Shown here: in pieces, positions 11,402-23,627 of the stretch
How positions within the stretch are numbered: the first letter of the stretch is position 1
How the letters are laid out: every line of letters begins with the position of its first letter
Source: Zonotrichia leucophrys gambelii
Lineage: Eukaryota; Chordata; Aves; Passeriformes; Passerellidae
Assembly: GCF_028769735.1 (NCBI RefSeq)
Contig: NW_026992283.1
Location: 150,180-214,179 of the forward strand
Reading direction: 5' to 3'
Length of the DNA stretch: 64,000 bases
The notes under the pieces: generated by a model
What the model saw: only the letters and a program-made list of their open reading frames with translations
Databases searched by the model: none
Told to the model about the DNA's origin: nothing
Translations under genes and position numbers: made by a program

Positions 11402-11925
11402 TAGGGGAGTCAAGGAGGCACTCACAGCAGCACCAGTGCTGCGTCTCCCTGACGTGAGGAAACCCTTTCAGTTGTTTGTGGATGTGAGCAGTCACACAGC
11501 ACATGGGGTGTTGATGCAGGACTGGGCGGGGGTCAGGAAACCTGTGGGTTACTTGTCCCGGCTTTTGAACCCGGTCAGCAGGGGCTGGCCCACCTGCTTA
11601 CAGGAGATTGTAGCTGTGGCATTGCTCATGGAGGAAGCCAAGAAGGTAACCTTTGGCACACCTTTGGTAGTATTTGCACCACACAACGTGTGGGGCATAC
11701 TACAGCAGAAAGCAGACAAATGACTCACTGTTTCAAGATTGTTAAAGTATGAGGCCATTTTGATTCACTCGCAGGACTTGGAATTGAGAACAACAACTGC
11801 ACAGAACCCTGCGCAGTTTCCGTTTGGGGAAGCTTCAGAGGAATTGATTTACGATTGCATGGAGGTGGTTGAGTTGCAAACAAAAATCAGGGAGGATTTA
11901 GAAGAAGAAGAATTGGATGAGGGAG
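11402..11925 (+). pseudogene. pol: Connection/RNase H N-terminal segment of family A pol
   Basis: Encodes the tether between reverse transcriptase and RNase H (EALTAAPVL block, then a leucine-rich stretch). A TGA near 11721 interrupts it, after which the frame continues to 11925. It stops where an antisense solo LTR is inserted. The homologous part of family B is at 56073-56717 on the minus strand. Confidence 0.8.
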
Positions 11926-13247
11926 TGTCATGGTTTGAGCCTGGCACAGAGCCAGTGCCCCCCATGAAACTGCCTTCACCCTGGTGTCTGCTGTGAGATG
12001 TGACCAGGAATAAGCAAAACAGGCTCCAACTTAAACATAAAGAACACTTTATTACTTAAACTACAGGAAAATAGGGAAAGACTATAAGGAAAAGAAAAAA
12101 AATTGAAAACCTTACAAAAACCATTTTCCTCCTCCCCACTACCTGACTTTCCCAATCCGATACATTCTCCCAAATCATCAACTGCCCAGCCTTGGCCCCA
12201 CACTTTAGTATACTCAAACTGCAGTTCATGAAGAGGAAAGGAGTCCTTCTTGTTCCATAGGCTTCCCCTGGAAACACACTGAAACCTCGTGTGCTTCCCT
12301 GTCACTTCGGCACCGCCCGGAAAAAGTCCTTTTGCCGCTTGTGACATCTTCCTTCCATGCCCAGTGCTCTCACCACTGACGCATGGCCAGAGCTGCTCTT
12401 AGGGTTGTCTTTCAAGGATGCCTTGTCTCACTCCAAAAAGGCACAGTCTCTGCTTTGGGACATCTGTCCCCCCCATATTTTTCCAACCCCCTGGGGCCGG
12501 GGGGTCCTCACGAAGAACCCTCCTGGTTTTGAGCCACTGCTTCCCCCTAAGTGCAGTCTGTGTCACAGGAACAACTGAGTCCATGGCCACAAGAAAAGTC
12601 CAGCCAAAAGGCCACTCCAAATCATCTCTCCCCATTCAATCATCTCCACGTTCTTCCGGCCAGGTCCTTGTCTCATCTCATCTCTTATCTCCCTTCTTAT
12701 TCAGCTTCGAGGAGGATTAGCATTTTTGCAAGGCCCCAATCATGAAAGAAAGGGTTAAAAGTTTTCAGTCTTTGTCTGTCCTGGGACAAGATGATACTCC
12801 CACACGTGCTGCTGCTGCGGCCGGCCGGGCTGCACCCTTTACCCCCCCTTTCTCCTCCTGGGCCGGCTGCTATCACCGCCGACTCTCCCTCTCTCTCCCT
12901 CCTGCGGGGGGGGGAATGGCTGCCCGATGTCTCTTGGGGCTCCTCCACCCTTCCATCCTTGAAGGCCCCTCACCTCCCATCTCTGTCCAGGCCCCGGGCC
13001 TACCGCATGGCTGCCCCTCCCCCCGCCCAGCAGCAGAGGCTGGACGGGGGAAGAGATCTGACCTCTGCGCTGCGACGTCCCAAGAGAGAGTGCCAAGGGC
13101 AGTGCCCTGCTTTTTAACCCCTGTGTATTCTCGGAGGTGTGTCCAAACCCCACTGGCTACACCAGGTGCCAGTCTCAAACCCAAAACCTTCATTGGTTTG
13201 ACCACAGCTTCCCAGAATTCCCACTCTTTCCTGGTCAAACCACCACA
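11926..13247 (-). mobile_element. Antisense solo LTR of a 1.3-kb LTR family
   Basis: On the plus strand it opens TGTCATGGTTTGAGCC and closes GGTCAAACCACCACA. It is the reverse of the copy at 14959-16291. Target duplication GGGAG at 11921-11925 and 13248-13252. A reversed AATAAA lies near 12046. It splits the RNase H coding sequence of family A. Confidence 0.9.
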
Positions 13248-14809
13248 GGGAGAAAAGTGATTTGTGGATGGATCGAGCAGAGTAGTCGAGGGGAAAAGGA
13301 AATAAGGATATGCATTCGTGGATGGAAAAACGGGAAAGGTAATTGAAGCAGGTCCCCTGAGTGCGAGTTGGTCGGCACAGGCTTGCAAACTGTACACAGT
13401 TCTGAGGGCGTTGAAGGGACTGAAAGGGAAAAAGGGAACAATTTTTACAGATTCAAGGTATGCCTTTGGGGTGGTTCACACATTTGGGAGAATTTGGGAG
13501 GAAAGGGGGCTGATCAACATGAGGGGAAAGGGACTGATGCATGGAGAATTAATCCGGCAAATCCTGGAAGCTCTAAGGGGGCCGGAGGAAATTGCGGTGG
13601 TCCATGTGAAAGGACACCAGGCAGGAATTCAGTTCTGGACCAGGGGAAACAATTTGGTGGACCAGGAGGCCAAAACTGCAGTGTTGATGACAGTGAGTAC
13701 CCCGGAGATCAAACAGGCTAAGGTCTCCAACGATCCTCCTCAGCCCTCCCAAAAGGAGATCGAATGTTATGCGAAGATCAGGGGAAAATTGGAAGAAGGT
13801 AAGTGGAGATTACCTGATGGGAGAGAATTAGTTTCCAAAGGTTTTACCAGAAGGATTTTGCGGAAATTGCACCAGCGAACACATTGGGGGCCACAGGCCC
13901 TGGCAGAACAATTTTTGAAATTTTTCGGGTGCAAGGGAATTTACGAATTGGCCAAACAGGAGGTACAAGGGTGCCTGATTTGTCAGAAAGTTAACAAATC
14001 AAAGGCAAAACAGGCTGCTTTGGGGAGCAGCCCCGTTGTGTACCGACCATTTGAAAGAATTAAAGTTGATTTCACAGAGTTGCCAAAAGTGGGGAGGTTC
14101 AAATTTGTGCTTGTTATCGTGGACAAATTGACCCATTGGGTGAAGGCCTTTCCCAGTTCATGGGCAACGGCTCACACAGTGACCAGAAAATTACTGGAAG
14201 AAATTATACCCCGATATGGGGTAGTGAATTGCATTGATTCAGATCAAGGGACACATTTCACATCAAAGGTTATTAAAGCAGATGGCTGATGCGCTAGGCA
14301 TTTGGTGGGAATACCATACTCCGTGGCATCCCCAGAGTTCAGGACAAGTGGAAAGGATGAATCAAACTTTGAAGGCGCAGTTATCTAAATTGATTTTAGA
14401 GACTCGGATGTCCTGGTTGAAATGCCTGCCTTTGGCACTGTTTAATATCCGAACCATGCCTCACTCCAAGACGGGGCTCTCACCATTTGAAATGTTATAT
14501 GGGATACCACATAGACACGGAATGCCGGTGGGACACCCCAGGTTTGAGGATTGTCAGATTCAACATCTGGTTGCAATCAACAAAAATTTGCAGGAACTCA
14601 GAAAACAAGGGATAGTGGCCCAGAGTGCTCCTTTGGGATTCACTATCCACAAAATCCAACCGGATGACAGAGTGCTTGTGAAAGTGTGGAAGGAGATGCC
14701 TCTCTCTCCTCACTGGGAAGGTCCTGTTCTTGTGCTCCTGACAACAGACATGACCATTCGGACAGTGGAGAAAGGCTGGACACACGCGTCTAGGGTGAAG
14801 AAAGTCTAA
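13248..14809 (+). pseudogene. pol: RNase H and integrase of family A pol
   Basis: RNase H resumes immediately after the LTR with a VDGSS-type active-site block and continues with TDSRYAFG near 13450. Integrase follows with the zinc-binding H-x3-H and C-x2-C (about 13869-13985) and the DDE core: DFTE near 14070, IDSDQG near 14235 and VERMN near 14350. A frame change lies at about 14265-14285, between the second aspartate and the glutamate. The last frame ends at a TAA at 14807-14809. It would have inserted proviral DNA. Confidence 0.87.
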
Positions 14810-14958
14810 CATCAGGAGGAAGCGCCCGAGTGGAGGGTCACTTCTTCCCCAGGCGACTTGAAACTCAGACTCCAACATCCTTGTAAATGACTGATGGTGA
14901 GCAGATAGGTTGTATACTGTCTGACTGTGTATGCTATCCGTTTGTACACTTTAGGTGT

Positions 14959-16291
14959 TGTGGTGGTTTGACCAGGAAGAAGTGAGAATTCTGAGAGGCT
15001 GTGGTCAAACTAATGGATGCTCGGAGTTTGATATTGGTACTTGGTGTGACCAGTGCAGTTTAGACACACTTCTGAGAATATACAAGAGTTAAAAAGCAGA
15101 GTTTCGGCTTTGAGAGGCTTCTTGAGACGTCAAAGCAAAGAAGTCAGATCTCTTTCTTCTGTTTAGCCGCTGCTGCTGGGCGGGGGAGGGGCAGCCATTC
15201 GGTAGGCCTGGGCCTGGACAGAGATGGGGGTGAGAAGGCTCTTGAAGATAGAAGGGTGGAAGAGCAGCTCCAAGAAACATCGAGCAGCCATTACCCCCCC
15301 AGGAGGGAGAGAGAGGGAGAGTCGGAGTCTGAATGTCATAGCAGCCAGCCCAAGAAGAAAAAGGAGGGAGAAGAGTGCAGCCCGGCCGGCCGCAGCAGCA
15401 GCGTGTGTGAGAGTATCAGCGTTCTGAAACAGACAGAAACTAGAAGTTTTAACCCCTTTCTTACATGATTGGGGCCTTGCAAAAATGCTGATCCTCCTCA
15501 GAGCTGAATAAGAAAAGAGATAAGAGATGAGATGAGATGAGACAAAGACCTGGCCCGAAGAATGTAGAGATGACTGAGTGAAGAGAGATGATTAGAGTGG
15601 CCTTTTAGCTGAACTTTTCTTGTGTGGCCATAGACTCAGTTTGTTCCTGTGACACAGAGACTGCACTTGAAGAGAAGCAGTGCCTCAGAACCAAGAGAGT
15701 TCATCGTGAAGACCCCTCAGCCCCAGGAGGTTGGAAAAATATGGGAGAGACAGATGTCCCAAAGCAGAGACTGTGCCGTTTTAGAGTGAGACCAAGCATC
15801 CTTAAAAGACAGCCCTAGAAGCAACTCTAGTCCATGCACAGTAGTGAGAGCACTGAGCATAAAGAGAAGATGTCACAAGCGGCAAAAAGACTTTTTCTGG
15901 GCTGTGCCGAGTGACATTAGAAGCACACGAAGTTTCAGCATGTTTCCAGGAGAAGCCTATAGAACAAGAAAGACTCCTCTCTTCTTCATAGACTGAAGTT
16001 TGAGTATTCTAAAGAGTAGTGCCAGGCTGGGCAGTTAGCGATTTGAGAGAATGTATCAGATTGAGAAATTCTAGTAGTAGAGAAGAAGAAAGTGTTTTTT
16101 GTAAAGTTTTCAATTTTTTTTTCTTTTCCTTATAGTTTTTTTCCTATTTTCCTGTAGCTTAAGTAATAAAGTGTTATTTATGTTTAAGCTAGTGCCTGTT
16201 TTGCTTATTCCGAGTCACATCTCACAGCAGACCCCAAAGAGAGAGTGTTTTCATAGGAGCCCTAGCTCTGTGCCAAGCTCAAACCATGACA
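14959..16291 (+). mobile_element. Solo LTR of the 1.3-kb family, sense orientation, upstream of family A env
   Basis: Starts TGTGGTGGTTTGACC and ends CTCAAACCATGACA; reversed relative of 11926-13247. Flanks GGTGT (14954-14958) and AGTGT (16292-16296) are a one-mismatch 5-bp duplication. Polyadenylation signal AATAAAG near 16165. It lies in the short stretch between the end of integrase and env. Confidence 0.88.
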
Positions 16292-18836
16292 AGTGTGAAT
16301 ATTGTCAAGGGGTTTTTGTTATTCACTGTAGAAGGGGACAGAGGCCGAAGGTCTGTGCACTCAGTGTCTGGAGGAAGAGCTTGAGCTGACTGACTGTATC
16401 CTAATCTTAGCCACCAATTTGGGACTCATTGAATTGGACTCACAGGAGTGGTTCCACATCTTTCAAAATGGGGTGTGTGGAAAGCTTAGATCAAAAGCAG
16501 AGATTTTGGATGTGGAGTGCCGGAAATCCATCAGGGTACCGTGCAGTTCTGATGCCATCCGAGTGTCACGATGGGACGCCTTTAAAAGGAGATATGCGGC
16601 TAGGTCTGAGGGTGTGTTCCTCGAAGAATACTCCTGCTGCCGCGAAGATGGTCTTCCTCGCCACTGGTGGCACTCCAGGGGGTGAAGGCAAAGGCAGAGG
16701 AGTACGCCTGGTGGGAATCCTGATTGGCCTGAGCCTAGTTGTGTGCGGGATGCAGAGTCTGCACACTGAGGTCCCGAGGAAAGGCGGAAGCTAGAGCTCC
16801 GCAGATGAGTGTGGAAATTGCACTCAAGTGGTCCCAGTCGTAGGGGATGGGGGACCCTCAGCATACCAAGCCCCAAAAGAATGTCTCAGAGAACCTGGCA
16901 GGTACTGTTGGAGGAATGGTACGAGAGTCAAATTGTGTGAATTGGAAACTGGGATTTGGTGCATCAATCCGAAGGCAGGGCTAAGGAACGGGCAGTCAGA
17001 TGAGCACAAACATCAAATGAGAAAACGAAGTGTGGAAACAATGTCAATCCCCATTTGTAACCAATGTAACTGGACCATGTGGGTTGGGGGAAAGACGGAA
17101 TCAATCTTTGTCGCGTACCACCAGGTGAATCCATTGTGTTATGACAATGCGAGGCTGGGGATATGCATGATGAACGGGAAAATGTATTGGATGGCGAGAA
17201 ATGCTAAATTTGACAGCAAATTTACTTTGAACAGAGATCCCCTCATATTGGACCTGGCACAGGCAAATGATGACAGGGTGTGCCTGCAATATGACCAGTT
17301 TGTCTGCTTCACAAAGAATAAAAATGATGAGGATCCTGAGGGGAGAATGAGAGAAATAATTCAGGAACTGAGGCGAAGGGAGTAAGAACTGAGGAGAAAA
17401 AGAGTTGAACAGGAAAGATTGAAAACACTGGGAGAACAGTATGAAATGCTGGAGAAACAATATGCTGATGGGGAACTACCTTCCCGGGACAGGAACCTGT
17501 TCGTTGACTTGATGCAAGAGATTGCAACTGAATTAGGATTGTCAAATTGTTGGATTTGGGGGAGGGGCTGAAGTCAGCAGAAAAATGGCCTTGGAAAGGG
17601 GAAGATTTGGCTCCAGAACAGCTTTTGAAATGGGATATCAGTCGAGAAGGAAAGGAGTACACCAAAATGGTGGGATACACTCCTTGTATATCTACCCTGA
17701 CAGTGAACTCAAACACAAAAAGCAAGGTCTGGCAGCCAGAACCCTCTTTGGGGTACTGGAGCCAGAAGAATGAGACAAATTGTGAATGGAACAAAGGAAT
17801 GGGACTGTGTTGAGCCAAAAATCCAGGAGCCAACCCTTTCCTATCCTTGGAGGGCATGAGGGAATACTGAGGAGACCCAGGGAGAATAAACATCAGATGG
17901 AAAGCCCCGGATGGAATTTATTGGATTTGTGGAAAGAAGGCATACAGTGAGTTACCCTCAAGGTGGAAGGGATCATGCAGTTTAGTCATGATCCAGCCGG
18001 TGTTCTTTACTTTCCCTTGAACAAAGAGCAACCTATTAGGGGCTCCACTATATGAGACCCTGAGAAGGGAGAGAAGAAGCTTGAAAAAGATGATACCAGT
18101 GATAAGTGGTAAACAAACCTGGGGGGAGGAAGAGTGGCCAACGGCAAGAATAATTGATTATTATGGACTGGCCACGTGGGCCCAGGATGGAAGCTACAGG
18201 TATAGGACTCCGATTTATCTACTGAGCAGACTGATTTGGCTGCAGGCAGTGGTGGAAATTGTATCGAATCACACCTCTGAGGCCCTGGATTTACTTAGTT
18301 GGCAGCACATCCAGGTACGGGCATTTGTGTACCAGAATGAAATAGCTTTAGACTATTTGCTGGCAGAAGAAAGGGGAGTGTGTGGAAAGTTCAATGAATC
18401 AGAATGTTGTATTGAGATCGATGATAATGGGAAAACCATAAGAGGTTTGGTGGCTGAGATCAAAAAGGTGGCCCGTGTCCTTGTTCAAAAGTGGAACTCA
18501 ATTTTACAATCCTCACGGTGGGACAAATTGTTTGATCGGGCCTGGTGGAACAAAGTGATATTTTTCTCACTTTGTTCAGTAGCCGGAATCCTATTCCTGC
18601 CTTGTCTAATTACGTGTTTTATTAGACTGATCCACTCTGTGGTCCAGGGAATGCAGATAGCGATAGTTCCCGTTGATCCGGAGGGGGGTTCCGGAGGCAA
18701 CAAATCTAAGATCATGAGATTGGGAGAGAGGAAGTATGCCAGCAATGCTGCCGAAATATTGGCAAAGTTCGAGAAACAAGCAAAAACAAATCTGAATAAT
18801 ATGGGATATCAGGGTGTTTCACAAGGAGAGTAAGAA
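16292..18836 (+). pseudogene. env: env of family A (surface and transmembrane parts), broken
   Basis: A frame at 16429-16792 encodes a hydrophobic leader (about 16700-16760) and stops at a TAG. The same frame reopens at 16828-17385 with a cysteine-rich surface domain and is stopped again by TAA. A final frame at 18081-18833 encodes the transmembrane subunit with WLQAV, a cysteine motif spaced C-x7-CC (about 18400-18431), a membrane anchor around 18545-18640 and a cytoplasmic tail. No clear fusion peptide. In life it would have been the entry glycoprotein; as it stands it cannot be made intact. Confidence 0.8.
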
Positions 18837-18955
18837 TAGTGTAAAGGGGTACTCTGTTTGTGAAAGACCCTTAATGGTGGCGGGTAGAAGTAGAAGATGA
18901 GAAATTTAGCAATTTGAGAGCATGAATTAAATTGGTGATATAAATGAGGAGGAAT

Positions 18956-19594
18956 TGCAGTATATGGTAGAGATAATTCATGCTATTAATGTATAAATAT
19001 TGTAAAATCCAAACTATGTCTTTTGACCATCCTGGCTGGGGGCAGTGTCTTATTCATATACATCTAGTTCCCTGACGCACGTTAAGATAAACATCAGGGT
19101 TTTAACGTAAGAATAGAAGTTTCCAGGCCAATAATCGCTGGCTTCCCCCGGGTTGCCAGGCCCACCTAAGAGTGATTATTGCCTTGCCGATTACATCTGC
19201 CAAGATAACCGATGGCGCCACCCTGATACATGTGAATACATGGCTTCTCCGGAGTCGACTGACAACATCGAGACACCTGGACTGAACCTTTGTCCACATC
19301 TGCACATGTAAAGCCCTAGCGATGCATGTGAAAAGACTCAAAGAACATTTGGTCATCTCTGCCTCGGGCAGAATAAACTGTATAAAAACTCGTTGTGCGA
19401 GGCAGCATTCGTGAACTGGGGGAGACTGACACTCGGGAGGTCAGATCTGTGTTCACCCAGCGCTGATCCAGGGCTTGACGCTGACTCTTTGGCTGTGATG
19501 GTTTCGATGACCGAACTTCAGTTTCGCAGACAAATTAATAAATCTTTGCGAAATTTTCTTATAAGTTTGGCTCACGATTTGATCATTTATAACA
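18956..19594 (+). mobile_element. 3' LTR of family A
   Basis: Opens TGCAGTATATGG after a purine-rich AATGAGGAGGAAT tract and ends TTTATAACA. The first part matches 6940-7320. It has a TATA box (TATAAAA, 19381-19387) and a polyadenylation signal (AATAAA, 19537-19542), so unlike the 5' LTR it retains promoter elements. Confidence 0.88.
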
Positions 19595-19906
19595 GCACCC
19601 TCCACACATGACTGCATGGCTTTACTCATATCTAGTCATATTTCATTTCTCTTTATTGGTACAAAGGGATTGGGTGAAACTAAGTGGAAGTAACTCATTT
19701 TATAGTGTGCACCTCTTAAAATTGTCTTAGAACAAGAGTGTATCACCCTGGTAGGTTAGGATAGGCCAGTAAAACTAATGACATGTATTTCATCATCAAA
19801 ACTGATTAGAATATAAAAAACAAAAAAGAAGAATAAATGAGGTTTCTAATTTGCTTTTTTTTTTTTCCTAACCCTTATTATATCTTCTGAGTCTGACATT
19901 GCTGTG
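19595..19906. other. No gene seen
   Basis: Short AT-rich spacer between the family A provirus and the ERVL-type solo LTR. It ends with TGCTGTG (19900-19906), the left copy of that LTR's flanking repeat. Confidence 0.5.
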
Positions 19907-20553
19907 TGACCTGGGTTGAGTATATGATGCTTTTATCCCCAATCGTCTTGTTCTGTTTATGCTGAATAATAAGTTTTGCACCTTTAAGACTTGTTCTAGA
20001 GAGTGAAGGGGGGGAGAGAAGAAGTGTGCAGTTTGTTTTCAGACACTGCACTCACTCCTCCACATTCCTTCTCCTGGACTGTGTTGTCTGCGGATGAACA
20101 GACAGCGGGACAGAGCTCTCCATTGTTTTAGTTAGTTTTAGCTAGCTGAGGCAAAGAAGTTCCCTGGACTGAGGGGTTTTTTTCCTTTTCTTTGGACCTG
20201 TTTAAACATGCTCTGGACTGAACACCCAGAAGAGCACCGACAGCTGCGCCTGTGGCCCACCGGGCCGGGCCTGGGCTGCAGCATTTCCAGCACCAGAGGG
20301 ACTGATAAGAGACTGAGTGAGCTGAGCTGCAACCCAGGGAGGGGACTTTCTGAGTTTGTCATCTCTTGTGGAGCAGCAAGGGGTTTCATTGTTTAATATT
20401 GTTTAGGTTTTATTGTTTAATAAACAGGTTTTTTCCACTTTTCTCCAAGGAGGTATTTTTCTCCTGGACCGGTTGGGGGGAGCGGCCAATTGAATCTGCT
20501 TTCCTACAGGAGCCTCTTTGGGAGTTCTCTCTAAAATTTGCCCTGAACCAGGA
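19907..20553 (+). mobile_element. Solo LTR of the ERVL-type family
   Basis: Opens TGACCTGGG and contains the same ordered blocks as the ERVL LTR at 32938-33550: GATGCTTTTATCCCC, a CTTTAAGAC block, AATAAACAGG near 20419 and AAATTTGCCCTGAACC near its end. Flanked by TGCTGTG at 19900-19906 and 20554-20560. The terminal CA is eroded. Confidence 0.82.
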
Positions 20554-20560
20554 TGCTGTG

Positions 20561-21434
20561 TCTTGACATAACAGATTATATCCTATCCAAACTCTGTTTA
20601 TTCAGTTGCACAGAAAGTACAGATACAAAGCACCCACATGAAATTTTTCTTTCCAAGTATCCAACTAGGAGTATCTTGTTTTGTAATCAGAGCCCCTATT
20701 TTCATCTGCAGCAGAACAATTAAAGGGATCTGTGAGCCTCTGTTCTTTGACAGCTCTAGACCTCACATGAGAGATGTGGGCACTGAGCACCACCCCAGTA
20801 CATTTTTGCCATCCACTTTAAGTGTTAAACTAAAAAGTAAATGGCTATGGGATAGATGAGACAATGGAAAAGTTCTTTCCTTTAGACATAGTGTGAGAGA
20901 CTAAAATGGTTAATGCTAAAATCATCAAAGGACTTTTGCCCACAGGAGCAAACTGCAAAGCAGCTGTTCATCTGCAACCACCAAAGCCCACCCCTCCCCA
21001 AATATGTCTACTAACTGGAATATGGACTGTGACTGGAACCTGAGGTAAGATAAAGGGGGTACTATTGTCCAATCATCCCAAATCTGAGAAGAATGTATCC
21101 ATAAGTCATACTGGAAAAGAGATAGGAATGCTGATGGATCAAACATTCAGGGGGCAAGCTGCAGATGCGCAAAGTAACCACCCCAGTGCAGAGGGTGAGC
21201 ACAGCTGCCACCTCAGGCCACAAACTGGGTGTTGAGCGGGATAAGGAAAGAGACAATCCCTGTGAGGTGGAGTACTATCTCTTTGTCCTTACTCAAGTGA
21301 ACTGAGATGTAATAACTTGCCTGTTGGGGAAATATCAGAGACATTCACATATAACCTGAAGGTATTCATCTCTGTTAATGGGCCATAATGGGCCATAATT
21401 GACTCAAATGCCTGACAGTATTAGAAGCTGTGTT
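20561..21434. other. No gene; unclassified
   Basis: No convincing coding frame on either strand and no repeat I can name. It may be unique host DNA or an old repeat. Confidence 0.4.
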
Positions 21435-21750
21435 AGAAGGTGTCAAAGACTCCAGAAGCATCTTGTGTTCCAAGATCCTCACCAGCCTTGTTGCCCTCTT
21501 CAAGCATCAACGTCCTTCCTAAACTGAGGGGCCTGGAACTGGACACAGTACTCAAGGTGTGGCCACACCAATGTCAAGTACAAGGGAAGAATGACCTCCC
21601 TGGTCCTGCTGGCCACGCTATTCCTGATACAGGCCAGGACGCCATTGGCCTTCTTGGCCACTAGGGCACACTGCTGGATCATGTTCAGCTGGCTGTTGAC
21701 CTGTACCCCCGGGTCCCTTTCTGCCTAGGCCCTGTCCAGCTACACCATCC

Positions 21751-22923
21751 TCATCCTAAAATGTTGCAGGGGGTTATTGTGGCCAAAATGCAGGACTCTG
21801 CATTTGGACTTATTAAACTTCCTCTTATTGGACTCTGCACATCCATCCAACTGTTCCTGGTCTCTCTGCAGAGCCCTTCTTCCAACAGATTGACACATGC
21901 TCCCAGCTTAGCGTCATCTGGAAATTTACTAATGAAAGACTCAGTACTCTCATCCATGTAATCAATAAAAAGATTGGATAGAACTGGCCTCAGCACAGAC
22001 CCCTGAGGAACACCACTAGTGACTGGCTGCCAACTGGGTGCAGCACTGTTCACCACCACTCTCTCGGCCTGGCCATTCAGCCAGTTCTTAACCCAGCAAA
22101 GAATGCTCTTGTCCAAGTCGTTGCCTGCCAGCTTTTCCAGGAGTATGCTGTGAGACACAGTGTCAAAAGCCTTGGTGGAGTCCAAATAGACATCCACAGC
22201 TTTTCCCACATCCACCAGGCAGGTCATCTGGGCATAAAAGGAGACCAGGCTGGTCAAACATGACCTACCCCTCCTAAACCTATGCTGGCTGGGTCTGATA
22301 CCCTGGCCATCCTGCAGGTGCTGTGCGATGACACTCAATATAAACTGTTCCATAACCTTACCAGGTAGCGAGGTCAGATTAACTAGCCTATAATTACCAG
22401 GATCTTCCTTCCTACTCTTTTTATGAATGGGTGTCACATTGGCCAGCTTCCAGTCATCTGGAACTTCACCAGTGAGCCAGGACTGTTGGTAAATGATGGA
22501 GAGCAGCTTTGCAAGTTCATTTGCCAGCTCCTTCATCACCCTGGGATGGATCCCATCTGGTCCCATAGATTTATGAACATCCAAGTGTCTCAGCAGTTCT
22601 CTGACTGTCTCCTCCTGGATAACAGGGGGACCATTCTGCTTCCTGACACCATCTACCAGGCCAGGAGGACAGCTGTCCTGAGAACAAGCCATCTTCCCAC
22701 TAAAGATCAAGGCAAAGAAGGCATTAAGCACTTTTGCCTTCTCCCCATCTGTAGTTACTAAATTCCCTCCAGAATCTAGTAGAGAACAAAGGTTGGCCTT
22801 ACCCTTCCTTTTGCTGTTAATATGTATGTAAAAACATTTTTTATTATTCTTTAAAAAAGTTGCCAAATTAAGTTGGAAATGAGCTTTGGCATCCTTATTT
22901 TTTTTTCCTACATGCTCTAGCAA
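21751..22923 (-). pseudogene. CR1 ORF2 reverse transcriptase domain
   Basis: A 390-codon open frame. The N-terminal part has the [12 protein letters not shown] block, then ANVTPIHKK and PGNYR, followed by DSTKAFDTV (the first catalytic aspartate region) and GVPQGSVL. The normally conserved Y/F-x-D-D motif appears as FPDDAKLG with the preceding residues altered. The domain nicks and copies LINE RNA into DNA at the target. The open frame is continuous across the domain, though upstream parts of ORF2 are separated by LTRs. Confidence 0.85.
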
Positions 22924-23082
22924 TCCTCTTAAATGCTTCCTGAGAGACCTGACCCTCCTTCCAAAGATGATACATCCTATTTTTATTCCTAAGTTCCTCC
23001 AAAACCTCCTTGCTCATCCAGGCTGGACATTTACCTTTTTGACTCATCTTTCTGCACACATGAACAGTCTGTTCCTGTGCCC

Positions 23083-23538
23083 TCAAGATCTCTGTTTGGA
23101 AGCACGTCCACCATTCCTGGACTCCTTTGTTTTAAGGGCTGCTTCCCAAGGAACTCTCTGAATAAGTCTCCTAAATAGGCCAAAATCTGCCCTCCAGAAG
23201 TCTAATGTAAAAGTCTTATTGATGTTCCTCCTGATTTCACCAAATATAGAGAACTCTATAATTTCATGATCACTATGCCCCAAGCAGCCTCCAACCACCA
23301 CATCTCCCACCAGCCCATCTCGATTTGCAAACAGGTCTAACATAGTCCCTCCCCTGGTGGGCTCACTCACCAGCTGTGACAAAAAGTTGTCCTCCACACA
23401 CTCTAAGAACCTCCTGGACTGCCACTTATCTGTGGTATTAAGTTCCCAGCAGATATCTGGTAGGTTAAAGTCACCTACATGAACAAGGGCTGGTGGTCCT
23501 GAAACATTCTCCAGCTGCTTATAGAATAAGTTGTTCAC
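23083..23538 (-). pseudogene. CR1 ORF2 endonuclease C-terminal part
   Basis: Encodes the end of an apurinic-type endonuclease: a VHVGDFNLPDICW block and, about 70 residues on, a GHSDHE block that holds the catalytic aspartate-histidine pair. The frame lies directly 5' of the reverse transcriptase frame. The first half of the endonuclease is degraded and interrupted by the LTR at 23628. Confidence 0.82.
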
Positions 23539-23627
23539 CTCTTCTTCTTGGTTAGGTGGACAATAACAGACCCCCAGTAGGATGTCATCCTTGTTGGCCT
23601 TCCCTTTAATTCTTACCCATAGGCATT

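Larger units (their letters stand above)
6940..19594 (+). mobile_element. Gammaretrovirus-like provirus (family A), decayed, with three nested solo LTRs
   Basis: Order is a truncated 5' LTR (6940-7320), leader, gag, protease, reverse transcriptase, RNase H, integrase, env and 3' LTR (18956-19594). Gammaretroviral traits visible are a myristoylation-type Gag start, a single CCHC zinc knuckle and a YVDD reverse transcriptase motif. Flanks GGACC and GCACC could be a one-mismatch 5-bp target duplication. Three later LTRs interrupt it: 10783-11401, 11926-13247 and 14959-16291. Every gene carries stops or frame changes, so no complete product is encoded. Confidence 0.88.

Noticed and set aside
12742..13397. 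Several long overlapping frames on both strands
   Set aside because: They lie within the GC-rich antisense LTR 11926-13247 or overlap the RNase H frame; no known domain.
13318..14289. Possible intact gene (323-codon frame)
   Set aside because: It is the RNase H/integrase of the broken family A provirus and ends at a frame change within the catalytic core.
21751..22923. Host gene on the minus strand (390-codon frame)
   Set aside because: The motifs are those of CR1 reverse transcriptase and flanking sequence is also CR1.
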